A DNA stretch of 64,000 nt from Nemertoderma westbladi (Eukaryota > Xenacoelomorpha > Nemertodermatida > Nemertodermatidae): contig JAUCBJ010005854.1 in assembly GCA_032718475.1 (NCBI GenBank), positions 1 to 64,000 of the forward strand. The letters run 5' to 3'. This document shows positions 40,401 to 55,400 of this stretch, piece by piece. The position numbers and the translations under genes were made by a program. Below the pieces are notes generated by a model, which was not told the origin of the DNA, did no database searches, and was given only the letters and a program-made list of their open reading frames with translations. Numbering within the stretch: position 1 is the stretch's first letter; every line of letters begins with the position of its first letter.

Positions 40401-43400
40401 AGGTTGTCACCCTGTCAGCACGTTGTCACCCTGTCTGCAGGTTGTCACCCTGTCAACAACTGGACACCCTGTCTGCAGGTTGTCACCCTGTCTGCAGGTT
40501 GTGGCCCTGTCTGCAGGTTGTCACCCTGTCAACAACTGGTCACCCTGACTGCAGGTTGTCACCCTGTCAGCACGTTGTCACCCTGTCTGCAGGTTGTCAC
40601 CCTGTCAACAACTGGACACCCTGTCTGCAGGTTGTCACCCTGTCTGCAGGTTGTGGCCCTGTCTGCAGGTTGTCACCCTGTCAACAACTGGTCACCCTGT
40701 CGGCAGGTTATAACCCTGCCTGCAGGTCGTCACCATGTCGACAGGTTGTCACGTTGTCGACAGGTTGTCACCATGTCAGCAGGTTGTCACGCTGTCGGCA
40801 GGTTGTCACCCTGTCAACAGCTGGTCACCCTGTCTGCAGGTTGACACGATGACGGCAGGTTGTCACCCTGTCAGCAGGTTGTCACCTTGTCTGCAGGTTG
40901 TCACCCTGTCAACAACTGGTCACCCTGTCTGCAGGTTGTCACCCTGTCTGCAGGTTGTCCCCCTGTCTGCAGGTTGTCACCCTGAGGGCAGGTTGTCACC
41001 ATGTCGGCAGGGTGTCACCCTGTCAGCAGGTTGTCACCCTGTCAACAACTGGTCACCCTGTCTGCAGGTTATCACCCTGTCGGCAGGTTGTCACCCTGTA
41101 GCAGGTTGTCACCTTGTCTGCAGGTTGTCACCCTGTCAACAGCTGGTCACCTTGTCGGCAGGTTGTCACCCTGTCAGCACGTTGTCACCATGTCAGCAGG
41201 TTGTCACCCTGTCATCAACTATGGTCACCCTGTCTGCAGGTTGTCACCCTGTCAGCACGTTGTCACCCTGTCAACAACTGGTCACCCTGTCTGCAGGTTG
41301 TCACCATGTCTGCAGGTTGTGGCCCTGTCTGCAGGTTGTCACCCTGTCAACAACTTGTCACCCTGTCTGCAGGTTGTCACCCTGTCAGCACGTTGTCACC
41401 CTGTCTGCAGGTTGTCACCCTGTCAACAACTGGACACCCTGTCTGCAGATTGTCACCCTGTCTGCAGGTTGTGGCCCTGTCTGCAGGTTGTCACCCTGTC
41501 AACAACTGGTCACCCTGACTGCAGGTTGTCACCCTGTCAGCACGTTGTCACCCTGTCTGCAGGTTGTCACCCTGTCAACAACTGGACAACCTGTCTGCAG
41601 GTTGTGACCCTGTCTGCAGGTTGTGACCCTGTCTGCAGGTTGTCACCCTGTCAACAACTGGTCAGCCTGTCGGCAGGTTATAACCCTGCCTGCAGGTCGT
41701 CACCATGTCGACAGGTTGTCACGTTGTCGACAGGTTGTCACCATGTCAGCAGGTTGTCACGCTGTCGGCAGGTTGTCACCCTGTCAACAGCTGGTCACCC
41801 TGTCTGCAGGTTGACACGATGACGGCAGGTTGTCACCCTGTCAGCAGGTTGTCACCTTGTCTGCAGGTTGTCACCCTGTCAACAGCTGGTCACCCTGCCG
41901 GCAGGTTGTCACCCTGTCAGCACGTTGTCACCATGTCAGCAGGTTGTCACCCTGTCAACAGCTGGTCACCCTGTCTGCAGGTTGTCACCCTGTCAGCAGC
42001 TGGTCACCCTATCTGCAGGTTGTCACCCTGTCGGCAGATTGTCACCCTGTCAGCAGGTTGTCACCTTGTCTGCAGGTTGTCACCCTGTCAACAGATGGTC
42101 ACCCTGTTGGCAGGTTGTCACCCTGTCAGCACGTTGTCATCCTGTCAACAACTGGTCACCCTGTCTGCAGGTTGTCACCCTGTCTGCAGGTTGTCACCCT
42201 GAGGGCAGGTTGTCACCATGTCGGCAGGTTGTCACCCTGTCAGCAGGTTGTCACCCTGTCAACAACTGGTCACCCTGTCTGCAGGATATCACCCTGTCGG
42301 CAGGTTGCCACCCTGTAGCAGGTTGTCACCTTGTCTGCAGGTTGTCACCCTGTCAACAGCTGGTCACCTTGTCGGCAGGTTGTCACCCTGTCAGCACGTT
42401 GTCACCATGTCAGCAGGTTGTCACCCTGTCAACAACTATGGTCACCCTGTCTGCAGGTTGTCACCCTGTCGGCAGGTTGTCACCCTGTCAGCAGGTTGTC
42501 ACCCTGTCAGCAGCTGGTCACCCTATCTGCAGGTTGTCACCCTGTCGGCACGTTGTCACCCTGTCGGCAGGTTGTCACCCTGTAGCAGGTTGTCACCTTG
42601 TCTGCAGGTTGTCACCCTGTCAACAGCTGGTCACCTTGTCGGCAGGTTGTCACCCTGTCAGCACGTTGTCACCATGTCAGCAGGTTGTCACCCTGTCAAC
42701 AACTATGGTCACCCTGTCAGCACGTTGTCATCCTGTCTGCAGGTTGTCACCCTGTCAACAACTGGTCACCCTGTCTGCAGGTTGTCACCCAGTCTGCAGG
42801 TTGTCACCATGTCTGCTGGTTGTGGCCCTGTCTGCAGGTTGTCACCCTGTCAACAACTATGGTCACCCTGTCAGCACGTTGTCATCCTGTCTGCAGGTTG
42901 TCACCCTGTCAACAACTGGTCACCCTGTCTGCAGGTTGTCACCCAGTCTGCAGGTTGTCACCATGTCTGCTGGTTGTGGCCCTGTCTGCAGGTTGTCACC
43001 CTGTCAACAACTGGTCACCCTGTCTGCAGGTTGTCACCCTGTCTGCAGGTTGTCACCCTGTCAGCACGTTGTCACCCTGTCTGCAGGTTGTCACCCTGTC
43101 AACAACTGGACACCCTGTCTACAGGTTGTCACCCTGTCTACAGGTTGTCACCCTGTCTGCAGGTTGTCACCCAGTCTGCAGGTTGTCACCATGTCTGCTG
43201 GTTGTGGCCCTGTCTGCAGGTTGTCACCCTGTCAACAACTTGTCACCCTGTCTGCAGGTTGTCACCCTGTCAGCACGTTGTCATCCTGTCTGCAGGTTGT
43301 CACCCTGTCAACAACTGGTCACCCTGTCTGCAGGTTGTCACCCAGTCTGCAGGTTGTCACCATGTCTGCTGGTTGTGGCCCTGTCTGCAGGTTGTCACCC

Positions 43401-46400
43401 TGTCAACAACTTGTCACCCTGTCTGCAGGTTGTCACCCTGTCAGCACGTTGTCACCCTGTCTGCAGGTTGTCACCCTGTCAACAACTGGACACCCTGTCT
43501 ACAGGTTGTCACCCTGTCTGCAGGTTGTCACCCTGTCTACAGGTTGTCACCCTGTCAGCACGTTGTCACCCTGTCTGCAGGTTGTCACCCTGTCAACAAC
43601 TGGACACCCTGTCTACAGGTTGTCACCCTGTCTGCAGGTTGTCACCCTGTCAACAACTTGTCACCCTGTCTGCAGGTTGTCACCCTGTCAGCACGTTGTC
43701 ACCCTGTCTGCAGGTTGTCACCCTGTCAACAACTGGACACCCTGTCTACAGGTTGTCACCCTGTCTGCAGGTTGTCACCCTGTCTACAGGTTGTCACCCT
43801 GTCTACAGGTTGTCACCCTGTCTGCAGGTTGTCACCCTGTCTGCAGGTTGTCACCCTGTCAGCACGTTGTCACCCTGTCTGCAGGTTGTCACCCTGTCAA
43901 CAACTGGACACCCTGTCTACAGGTTGTCACCCTGTCTGCAGGTTGTCACCCTGTCTGCAGGTTGTCACCCTGTCTGCAGGTTGTCACCCTGTCTACAGGT
44001 TGTCACCCTGTCTGCAGGTTGTCACCCTGTCTGCAGGTTGTCACCCTGTCTACAGGTTGTCACCCTGTCTACAGGTTGTCACCCTGTCTGCAGGTTGTCA
44101 CCCTGTCTGCAGGTTGTCACCCTGTCTGCAGGTTGTGGCCCTGTCTACCGGGTATCAACCAGTCAGCAAGTCCCCAAATTAATATATATAACATAACGAA
44201 CCCGTCCTCCGTTGTCTACAGCCCGGACGTGGAAATTCCATTGCTTTTGTGACTCGTAATCTAGTGGACTCTTTACATACAGATAACCATTATCGTCCAC
44301 GTCAAAAAAGTTGTGGGCTTCGGAATTAGTATCAATAGAATACCGGATATCGCAGATAGGGTCGTTTGGACTGCAAAAAAAAGTTTAAGTTTATTTAATG
44401 AGTTAACAACGAAACTGCCTCTTTATTAGAGATATGTATAGGTATAATATAGTCTAGTTGTTGTATATATAGTCTAGTTTTTACATATATAGTCACATTT
44501 TTATGCTTTTGTCCAGCAATTAACGATTTTGCTATATTTCAGCCTTAAGCGACCCCACTAGTAGAAAAGAAGGAAAGAATGTAATTCTTGTGTTTGCTCA
44601 TTGATCGATCGGTGACGGCAGGTATTGGGTTCGATCCCGGAGGTTAGCCAGTTTGTTTTACAACTCTACCTGGCTTCACTAGTCATAATTTAAGTACAAC
44701 GAATTAAGAATCAAGCTAAGTAATAATTAATATTATATTTGAACTTACTTAAAACTCTCACACTGGGTGTTGGTCCCACGCCGACAATCCGGGTCGTTTG
44801 CTTGGACTTGGATAAAATTCCCGGGCCCAGGATTAGTTCGTTGCCCTTCCTCCACCTTCCCCTGGGGATTCGTTTGAATAAATACCGGTATTTGGTCGTT
44901 TGTGTTCTCCAGTGTGACTATAACCTGAGTGGTATCGGAATTCAACCCATCTGATGATTGCACAGTCAAATCGTACTGCAAAATATATTCGAATGTAAAA
45001 TATACAAAATTTTATTTCATAAGCGACCAATTTGCGCTGGATATCACTTTTTAACTTTGTGGCTGACATACATAGTTCAGTACGGGCCAAATAGGCAATC
45101 TGCCTGTCTGTCGGATCAATGTTTGAGTGTCGATTATCTCAGCAACGGCTCGAATAAATTGAATTGATATTTGATATACCGGTACCAGAAATAGTTTATA
45201 ACAAGTTTAGAAAGTTTTGAAAACTACAGAGAATTTCACTTTCGCTAGAATTTCCTTCTAAATTCACGATCAAAGTTTCAGAGTTGTCACAGTACTTAAG
45301 GCAACGCTGGACTGTACCGGAACTGTAGGGTAAGGTTCGCACTGAGTTTGTGTTGCAATATTCCCCCAACTAAAGTATGTAAAGGCGACCAACTTACTCG
45401 GCATCTTATCTCGTAGTCGAGTTTTTGGGCTACCAAAAGATTTCCCTGATTATCGACTCGGAAAAGGCCGTCAGAATTCCCTGAAAGAATGCTGAAGGAG
45501 CGGACTCCAGTCTCCTTCAAGTCTTTATCTTCAACGGGAAGGTTCAAAATAAGAGAACCTTTCTCTCTGTCCTCCGGTATTGTCACCTCGTATAAATCTT
45601 CTTTGAACTCTGGAGGGTGATCGTTGATATCGCTTATATGGACAGTGACCTAAACGGAAAAAGTATCAATTCTAATACAGATAGTTACCTAAACTGAAAG
45701 TGTCCATTCTAATACGGACAGTGACCTAAACTGAAAGTGTCCATTCTAATACGGACAGTGACCTAAACTGAAAGTGTCCATTCTAATACAGACAGTGACC
45801 TAAACGGAAAAAGTGTCCATTCTAATACGGACAGTGACCTAAACTGAAAGTTTCCATTCTAATACAGACAGTGACCTAAACGGAAAAAGTGTCCATCATG
45901 CTTTATACAGACAGTGACCTAAACTGAAAGTGTCCATTCTAATACGGACAGTGACCTAAACTGAAAGTGTCCATTCTAATACAGACAGTGACCTAAACGG
46001 AAAAAGTGTCCATGCTAATACGGACAGTGACCTAAACGGAAAGTGTCCATTCTAATACGGACAGTGACCTAAACGGAAAAAGTGTCCATTCTAATACGGA
46101 CAGTGACCTAAACGGAAAAAGTGTCCATTCTAATACGGACAGTGACCTAAACTGAAAGTTTCCATTCTAATACAGACAGTGACCTAAACGGAAAAAGTGT
46201 CCATCATGCTTTATACGGACAGTGACCTAAACGGAAAAAGTGTCCATTCTAATACAGACAGTGACCTAAACGGAAAAAGTGTCCATTCTAATACGGACAG
46301 TGACCTAAACTGAAAGTGTCCATTCTAATACGGACAGTGACCTAAACGGAAAGTGTCCATTCTAATACGGACAGTGACCTAAACGGAAAAAGTGTCCATT

Positions 46401-49400
46401 CTAATACGGACAGTGACCTAAACTGAAAGTTTCCATTCTAATACAGACAGTGACCTAAACGGAAAAAGTGTCCATCATGCTTTATACAGACAGTGACCTA
46501 AACTGAAAGTGTCCATTCTAATACAGACAGTGACCTAAACGGAAAAAGTGTCCATTCTAATACGGACAGTGACCTAAACTGAAAGTGTCCATTCTAATAC
46601 GGACAGTGACCTAAACGGAAAGTGTCCATTCTAATACGGACAGTGACCTAAACGGAAAAAGTGTCCATGCTAATACGGACAGTGACCTAAACGGAAAGTG
46701 TCCATTCTAATACGGACAGTGACCTAAACTGAAAGTTTCCATTCTAATACGGACAGTGACCTAAACGGAAAAAGTGTCCATTCTAATACGGACAGTGACC
46801 TAAACTGAAAGTTTCCATTCTAATACGGACAGTGACCTAAACTGAAAGTGTCCATTCTAATACAGACAGTGACCTAAACGGAAAAAGTGTCCATGCTAAT
46901 ACGGACAGTGACCTAAACGGAAAGTGTCCATTCTAATACGGACAGTGACCTAAACGGAAAAAGTGTCCATTCTAATACGGACAGTGACCTAAACGGAAAA
47001 AGTGTCCATTCTAATACAGACAGTGACCTAAACGGAAAAAGTGTCCATTCTAATACGGACAGTGACCTAAACTGAAAGTGTCCATTCTAATACGGACAGT
47101 GACCTAAACGGAAAGTGTCCATTCTAATACGGACAGTGACCTAAACGGAAAAAGTGTCCATTCTAATACGGACAGTGACCTAAACTGAAAGTTTCCATTC
47201 TAATACAGACAGTGACCTAAACGGAAAAAGTGTCCATCATGCTTTATACAGACAGTGACCTAAACTGAAAGTGTCCATTCTAATACGGACAGTGACCTAA
47301 ACTGAAAGTGTCCATTCTAATACAGACAGTGACCTAAACGGAAAAAGTGTCCATTCTAATACGGACAGTGACCTAAACTGAAAGTGTCCATTCTAATACG
47401 GACAGTGACCTAAACGGAAAGTGTCCATTCTAATACGGACAGTGACCTAAACGGAAAAAGTGTCCATTCTAATACGGACAGTGACCTAAACTGAAAGTTT
47501 CCATTCTAATACAGACAGTGACCTAAACGGAAAAAGTGTCCATCATGCTTTATACAGACAGTGACCTAAACTGAAAGTGTCCATTCTAATACGGACAGTG
47601 ACCTAAACTGAAAGTGTCCATTCTAATACAGACAGTGACCTAAACGGAAAAAGTGTCCATGCTAATACGGACAGTGACCTAAACGGAAAGTGTCCATTCT
47701 AATACGGACAGTGACCTAAACGGAAAAAGTGTCCATTCTAATACGGACAGTGACCTAAACGGAAAAAGTGTCCATTCTAATACGGACAGTGACCTAAACT
47801 GAAAGTTTCCATTCTAATACAGACAGTGACCTAAACGGAAAAAGTGTCCATCATGCTTTATACAGACAGTGACCTAAACGGAAAAAGTGTCCATTCTAAT
47901 ACAGACAGTGACCTAAACGGAAAAAGTGTCCATTCTAATACGGACAGTGACCTAAACTGAAAGTTTCCATTCTAATACAGACAGTGACCTAAACGGAAAA
48001 AGTGTCCATCATGCTTTATACAGACAGTGACCTAAACTGAAAGTGTCCATTCTAATACGGACAGTGACCTAAACTGAAAGTGTCCATTCTAATACAGACA
48101 GTGACCTAAACGGAAAAAGTGTCCATTCTAATACGGACAGTGACCTAAACTGAAAGTTTCCATTCTAATACAGACAGTGACCTAAACGGAAAAAGTGTCC
48201 ATCATGCTTTATACAGACAGTGACCTAAACTGAAAGTGTCCATTCTAATACGGACAGTGACCTAAACTGAAAGTGTCCATTCTAATACAGACAGTGACCT
48301 AAACGGAAAAAGTGTCCATTCTAATACGGACAGTGACCTAAACTGAAAGTTTCCATTCTAATACAGACAGTGACCTAAACTGAAAGTTTCCATTCTAATA
48401 CAGACAGTGACCTAAACGGAAAAAGTGTCCATCATGCTTTATACAGACAGTGACCTAAACTGAAAGTGTCCATTCTAATACGGACAGTGACCTAAACTGA
48501 AAGTGTCCATTCTAATACAGACAGTGACCTAAACGGAAAAAGTGTCCATGCTAATACGGACAGTGACCTAAACGGAAAGTGTCCATTCTAATACGGACAG
48601 TGACCTAAACGGAAAAAGTGTCCATTCTAATACGGACAGTGACCTAAACTGAAAGTGTCCATTCTAATACAGACAGTGACCTAAACGGAAAAAGTGTCCA
48701 TGCTAATACGGACAGTGACCTAAACGGAAAGTGTCCATTCTAATACGGACAGTGACCTAAACGGAAAAAGTGTCCATTCTAATACGGACAGTGACCTAAA
48801 CGGAAAAAGTGTCCATTCTAATACGGACAGTGACCTAAACTGAAAGTTTCCATTCTAATACAGACAGTGACCTAAACGGAAAAAGTGTCCATCATGCTTT
48901 ATACAGACAGTGACCTAAACGGAAAAAGTGTCCATTCTAATACAGACAGTGACCTAAACGGAAAAAGTGTCCATTCTAATACGGACAGTGACCTAAACTG
49001 AAAGTGTCCATTCTAATACGGACAGTGACCTAAACGGAAAGTGTCCATTCTAATACGGACAGTGACCTAAACGGAAAAAGTGTCCATTCTAATACGGACA
49101 GTGACCTAAACTGAAAGTTTCCATTCTAATACAGACAGTGACCTAAACGGAAAAAGTGTCCATCATGCTTTATACAGACAGTGACCTAAACTGAAAGTGT
49201 CCATTCTAATACGGACAGTGACCTAAACTGAAAGTGTCCATTCTAATACAGACAGTGACCTAAACGGAAAAAGTGTCCATGCTAATACAGACAGTGACCT
49301 AAACGGAAAAAGTGTCCATTCTAATACAGACAGTGACCTAAACTGAAAGTGTCCATTCTAATACGGACAGTGACCTAAACGGAAAAAGTGTCCATCATGC

Positions 49401-52400
49401 TTTATACAGACAGTGACCTAAACTGAAAGTGTCCATTCTAATACGGACAGTGACCTAAACTGAAAGTGTCCATTCTAATACAGACAGTGACCTAAACGGA
49501 AAAAGTGTCCATCATGCTTTATACAGACAGTGACCTAAACTGAAAGTGTCCATTCTAATACGGACAGTGACCTAAACGGAAAAAGTGTCCATTCTAATAC
49601 GGACAGTGACCTAAACTGAAAGTTTCCATTCTAATACAGACAGTGACCTAAACGGAAAAAGTGTCCATCATGCTTTATACAGACAGTGACCTAAACGGAA
49701 AAAGTGTCCATTCTAATACAGACAGTGACCTAAACGGAAAAAGTGTCCATTCTAATACGGACAGTGACCTAAACTGAAAGTGTCCATTCTAATACGGACA
49801 GTGACCTAAACGGAAAGTGTCCATTCTAATACGGACAGTGACCTAAACGGAAAAAGTGTCCATTCTAATACGGACAGTGACCTAAACTGAAAGTTTCCAT
49901 TCTAATACAGACAGTGACCTAAACGGAAAAAGTGTCCATCATGCTTTATACAGACAGTGACCTAAACTGAAAGTGTCCATTCTAATACGGACAGTGACCT
50001 AAACTGAAAGTGTCCATTCTAATACAGACAGTGACCTAAACGGAAAAAGTGTCCATGCTAATACAGACAGTGACCTAAACGGAAAAAGTGTCCATTCTAA
50101 TACAGACAGTGACCTAAACTGAAAGTGTCCATTCTAATACGGACAGTGACCTAAACGGAAAAAGTGTCCATCATGCTTTATACGGACAGTGACCTAAACG
50201 GAAAAAGTGTCCATTCTAATACGGACAGTGACCTAAACTGAAAGTTTCCATTCTAATACAGACAGTGACCTAAACGGAAAAAGTGTCCATCATGCTTTAT
50301 ACGGACAGTGACCTAAACGGAAAAAGTGTCCATTCTAATACAGACAGTGACCTAAACGGAAAAAGTGTCCATTCTAATACGGACAGTGACCTAAACTGAA
50401 AGTGTCCATTCTAATACGGACAGTGACCTAAACGGAAAAAGTGTCCATTCTAATACAGACAGTGACCTAAACGGAAAAAGTGTCCATTCTAATACAGACA
50501 GTGACCTAAACGGAAAAAGTGTCCATCATGCTTTATACAGACAGTGACCTAAACTGAAAGTGTCCATTCTAATACGGACAGTGACCTAAACGGAAAAAGT
50601 GTCCATTCTAATACAGACAGTGACCTAAACGGAAAAAGTGTCCATCATGCTTTATACAGACAGTGACCTAAACTGAAAGTGTCCATTCTAATACGGACAG
50701 TGACCTAAACTGAAAGTGTCCATTCTAATACGGATAGTGACCTAAACGGAAAGTGTCCATTCTAATACGGATAGTGACCTAAACGGAAAAAGTGTCCATT
50801 CTAATACGGACAGTTACCTAAATATATATATATAATATATATCTTGAACATGAAAACAAAAAACTAGTGTCCATATGCTTAAAATATGAACGCAGTGACC
50901 TGACATAAAAAAAAGGTCCAGTATCAAAAAGGACAGTGCCCTGCGCATACCATGTGCCCCGGTCTGTGTAGCAGGTTACTGGTATACTCACTTGTGCCCG
51001 GTCTGTGTTTTGGGCATTATCACTTGTTATAACGGTAATCACATAAACATCTTTGGTTTCGCGATCGAACGTTCGAGCGGTTTTAACCACGCCGGTTCTG
51101 TCGACACTGAAGTACGAACCATCCCCGTCTGGACCATCCTGTAAAATAAACGACCATTAATGAAAGTAACATTCCGTTCGCCGGCCGTATCAGAGTTAAA
51201 TTTAAATAGAACAAAAGTAGAATTTATATATCAAAATATAAAAGACGGAAAACCTGATGAATTCTGTACTGGAAATCAGCGTTCGGGCCGTAATCCCTAT
51301 CCTGTGCCCGAACTGTCACAACGTGGGAGCCAATAGGGACGTTCTCTGGGATCGTCTGCGAATAGGCGTCATCAGTTGTATCCAAAACGAACAGTGGAAC
51401 CTGTAAGGAAAATGAATAAAGATATATTTAAAAAAAGGAGTCTAACAGATATTTATAAGAATACCTACTATTACCGAATTAAATCCGAGTTTAATAATCT
51501 CTATAAGTGGAACTATTCATAGGAAACCGCAAAGAAGTGGACAAACTAAACCAGCGGGAAATAAAGTAATAAATATCCCTCTGTGAAATTAACTTTATTT
51601 AATATGAACACTAGGCTGAGTGGTAAATTAGATATATTTCAATAATAAATGATTATTAATGAATAGAGTATTTTAATTGAAAATTATTTACTCGAAATCG
51701 GCCGTAGGCGACCCAATGGTTGTTGAGCGAGTTTAGCTAACCTGGTTATTCGCGTCCTGAATGATCACCTCAACTTCACCGTATGTTATTGCCCCGGCTC
51801 CGTCCAGGGATGTGTCTTCTATCGATAGACGCAGTTTTACAGTTACGGACGCCACTTGGGAGGGGAACATGGTTGACGCTTCTTTTCTCAATTGCAATTC
51901 GACGCAATTCCTTTGCTCCAAGTTCGGCAACAATCGGAAATTAGTCTGAAAGCGAAAGTGAAATAAAGTATACTGATTACTTGGGATATGGGCATAATGG
52001 GATACATGAAAAACAGCAAGAGATCAATCAGTCTCATGAGTTTGGATTACTGAACAAAGTAACTTAATTACTAAAACGCCTACAAAAAAACATCGCCTTT
52101 AATAAAACGACACACTTACATCCAGTGAGTCATCGGCATCCGATCTTAGAAGTAAACTGAATTTGATAGTTCCATCGCCTTCAGAAGGTCTGGCGCAGAT
52201 GTTAGCAATAGGTTTATCCACCTGAAACAATTACAGAACCAATGACAGTACTCAGTGAGTGTAACAGTGTGTGATAGAATAACAATGAGGGTAACGGAAT
52301 GTAACAGTTTCAGTTTGTGTAACACTGCGAAGTATGAGTAACTGCGTATAAAATGTATAACATCGTCTATAGTGACGTCATAACGAAAAATCTCATTACT

Positions 52401-55400
52401 TACATCCTGTGTTTCGCTTATTTGGTATTGCTGAGCCAAACTGGTAGTGAATATTGGGGGTTGGTAAACCGATTCCACCATCGTCATTGTTACATCACGG
52501 GACAACGATTTGGGGGGACTCCCGTTGTCAGACGCTCGAACCCTGGGGGGGAGGGCATCAACACAATATAATATACCAACTACGACCGACAGGCGGTGTT
52601 TTAGATTGACTGACACATTATAATGATATTATATTTTCCAAACATATTCCATTTTCTGCTTTGCTATCAAATTATTGTGAGGCGAGCCACGAAAGTAAGC
52701 GGGTTTAGAATACGGCTACGGCTGACTCAACCTCGCGTCTGTCTGTCGGTCGGTCTGTATGTCTAATCTTTGATAGCTCATATTCTCAAGGAATTCTCCG
52801 CATTCATAAAATAAAAGACAGTATATCTGATCTATGAAAAAGTTTAGAAAGTGTACATTCAGAAAAGACCCGGTCCCAACTAACTAGTGTTTGTCTAATG
52901 TCGGGATCGGGACCGGGATTGCATTAATTGCCGGGATCCCCTTTTTTCGGGATCAGGAACCCGTTTAAACACCGGCCCCAACCCGTTTAAACACTGTAGA
53001 GTTTTACGGCCCCAGACGGCTAGACCCTATAGGGAGACAAGCTATGGAAAAAAGGTGATATTAAAAAAGATTTTGTGCAATATCTCGAGAATCTTAAATC
53101 AATTCAGTATAGCAGATAAATCTTAAAGATTTAAATGACATTCTAAAATGCACCTTTTTTTTGTAGTTAGGCCTTTTTTACATTTGAGGCTTTGCCCATA
53201 CACGGTGGCGACATTTCGTTATCCCAGGTAGTTTGCATTAAGGGGAGAATCGCATAACCAACAATTTTAGATTTTCAATAATTTCTGCAATTTATTAGGC
53301 ACAACAATGTGATTTCTTGGAAAAATATTTATCATAGATTGAAAAAAACAAAAATTTTGGAAAAATAATTTTTTTTCAAAAATGCAAAAAATTTTCAAAA
53401 TGCAAAGGGTCAGAAGGAATTCATGTTAGAGTCCCAAAATTTTGTATTAAGAACCAGCATTTGGTTAACCTAAAAATTGTATTGAGCGAATTTTAATATC
53501 TCACCCCAATGTTTTCTTATATTTTGTACCGCAAAATTTGAAAAATATATAAAATGGGTAAAAAAAAATTTCGCCTGTGACTATCAACTTCATGTTAAAA
53601 TTTTAAAATTTTGTCAATACAATACCAATATGAGGTATATACTCTAGAAGGTGTGTTCCAAATTACAGCTTAATTTGATCATTTTTGGCCTTTAGTTTTT
53701 TCATTCAAAAAAGTGATTCCTCAGAAAATGGACTTAAAGATTTTAATTCGAATATTTTGGAATTATTTCTAGAAAAATAAAGCAAAAATTTAATTTTTTT
53801 AATGTTGTACTCCTTATGCTCAAATCTAAAAAAACATGGCTTCAACATCGTATCCACTCACTTAAAAAAATAACACATTTGAATTTATTAATGATTAATA
53901 TTAATGATTATATTAAAAATGTTCATAATATCAGCAATTATTATAAGTAAAAAGGTGTATACATGGACTTTTAGACATTATTAATTATTATGAATCTAAA
54001 CTCCAGATATTTAGCTGTGTACTGTAGTACTCGTAGCCCAACTAGACCTAAACGACGAAGTTCACCCCACCTTAATCCCAGACTCATTGACATAGGGTAT
54101 ATTTTAGTCGACCAAGCGGTTTTATTACAATAAAATCTGAGCACACTGTCTGTGTTTCAAGCGAGTATGGGGTGGAACTGTCTGTGTATCGTGGCGATAT
54201 TTACCTGAGTGTGTAAGTTCTTCCTTGAGGGATTTCGTTCAAATTCCTAGACGCCGATAAAGCGCCGTTAGAGCTCATGGAGAAATATTGCTTGACTTCA
54301 TTATTGCTTTCGCCTATATCGAATCTTATATCATTGGAAGTACTTATGTCGTTGTCCGTGGCAACAAACTGAAACAAATTGGTTCGTGTCAGTAATGGTT
54401 ACAGTGTAATGCAGCTCACCAAACATACTGTAATGTTAGTACATCAGCCACACTCCAATGTTAGTACATCAGCCACACTCCAATGTTAGTACATCAGCCA
54501 CACTCCAATGTTAGTACATCAGCCACACTCCAATGTTAGTACATCAAACACACTCCAATGTTAGTAAATCAACCACACTCCAATGTTAGTACATCAACCA
54601 CACTCCAATGTTAGTACATCAAACACACTCCAATGTTAGTAAATCAACCACACTCCAATGTTAGTACATCAACCACACTCCAATGTTAGTACAACAGCCA
54701 CACTCCAATGTTAGTACATCAGCCACACTCCAATGTTAGTACATCAGCCACACTCCAACGTTAGTACATCAGCCACACTCCAATGTTAGTACATCAAACA
54801 CACTCCAATGTTAGTACATCAGCCACACTCCAATGTTAGTACATCAGCCACACTCCAATGTTAGTACATCAGCCACACTCCAATGTTAGTACATCAAACA
54901 CACTCCAATGTTAGTAAATCAACCACACTCCAATGTTAGTACATCAACCACACTCCAATGTTAGTACATCAAACACACTCCAATGTTAGTACATCAGCCA
55001 CACTCCAATGTTAGTACATCAACCACACTCCAATGTTAGTAAATCAACCACACTCCAATGTTAGTACATCAGCCACACTCCAATGTTAGTACATCAGCCA
55101 CACTCCAATGTTAGTACATCAAACACACTCCAATGTTAGTAAATCAACCACACTCCAATGTTAGTACATCAACCACACTCCAATGTTAGTACATCAAACA
55201 CACTCCAATGTTAGTACATCAACCACACTCCAATGTTAGTAAATCAACCACACTCCAATGTTAGTGCATCAACCACACTCCAATGTTAGTAAATCAACCA
55301 CACTCCAATGTTAGTACATCAACCACACTCCAATGTTAGTACATCAACCACACTCCCATGTTAGTACATCAGCCACACTCCAATGTTAGTACATCAAACA

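Noticed and set aside
38005-44252. Plus-strand open frames of up to 794 codons in the 38-44 kb array
   Set aside because: Repeat periodicity (19 bp, 57 bp per three units) opens all three frames at once; no splice logic, no family match, and the region is an intron of the minus-strand cadherin.
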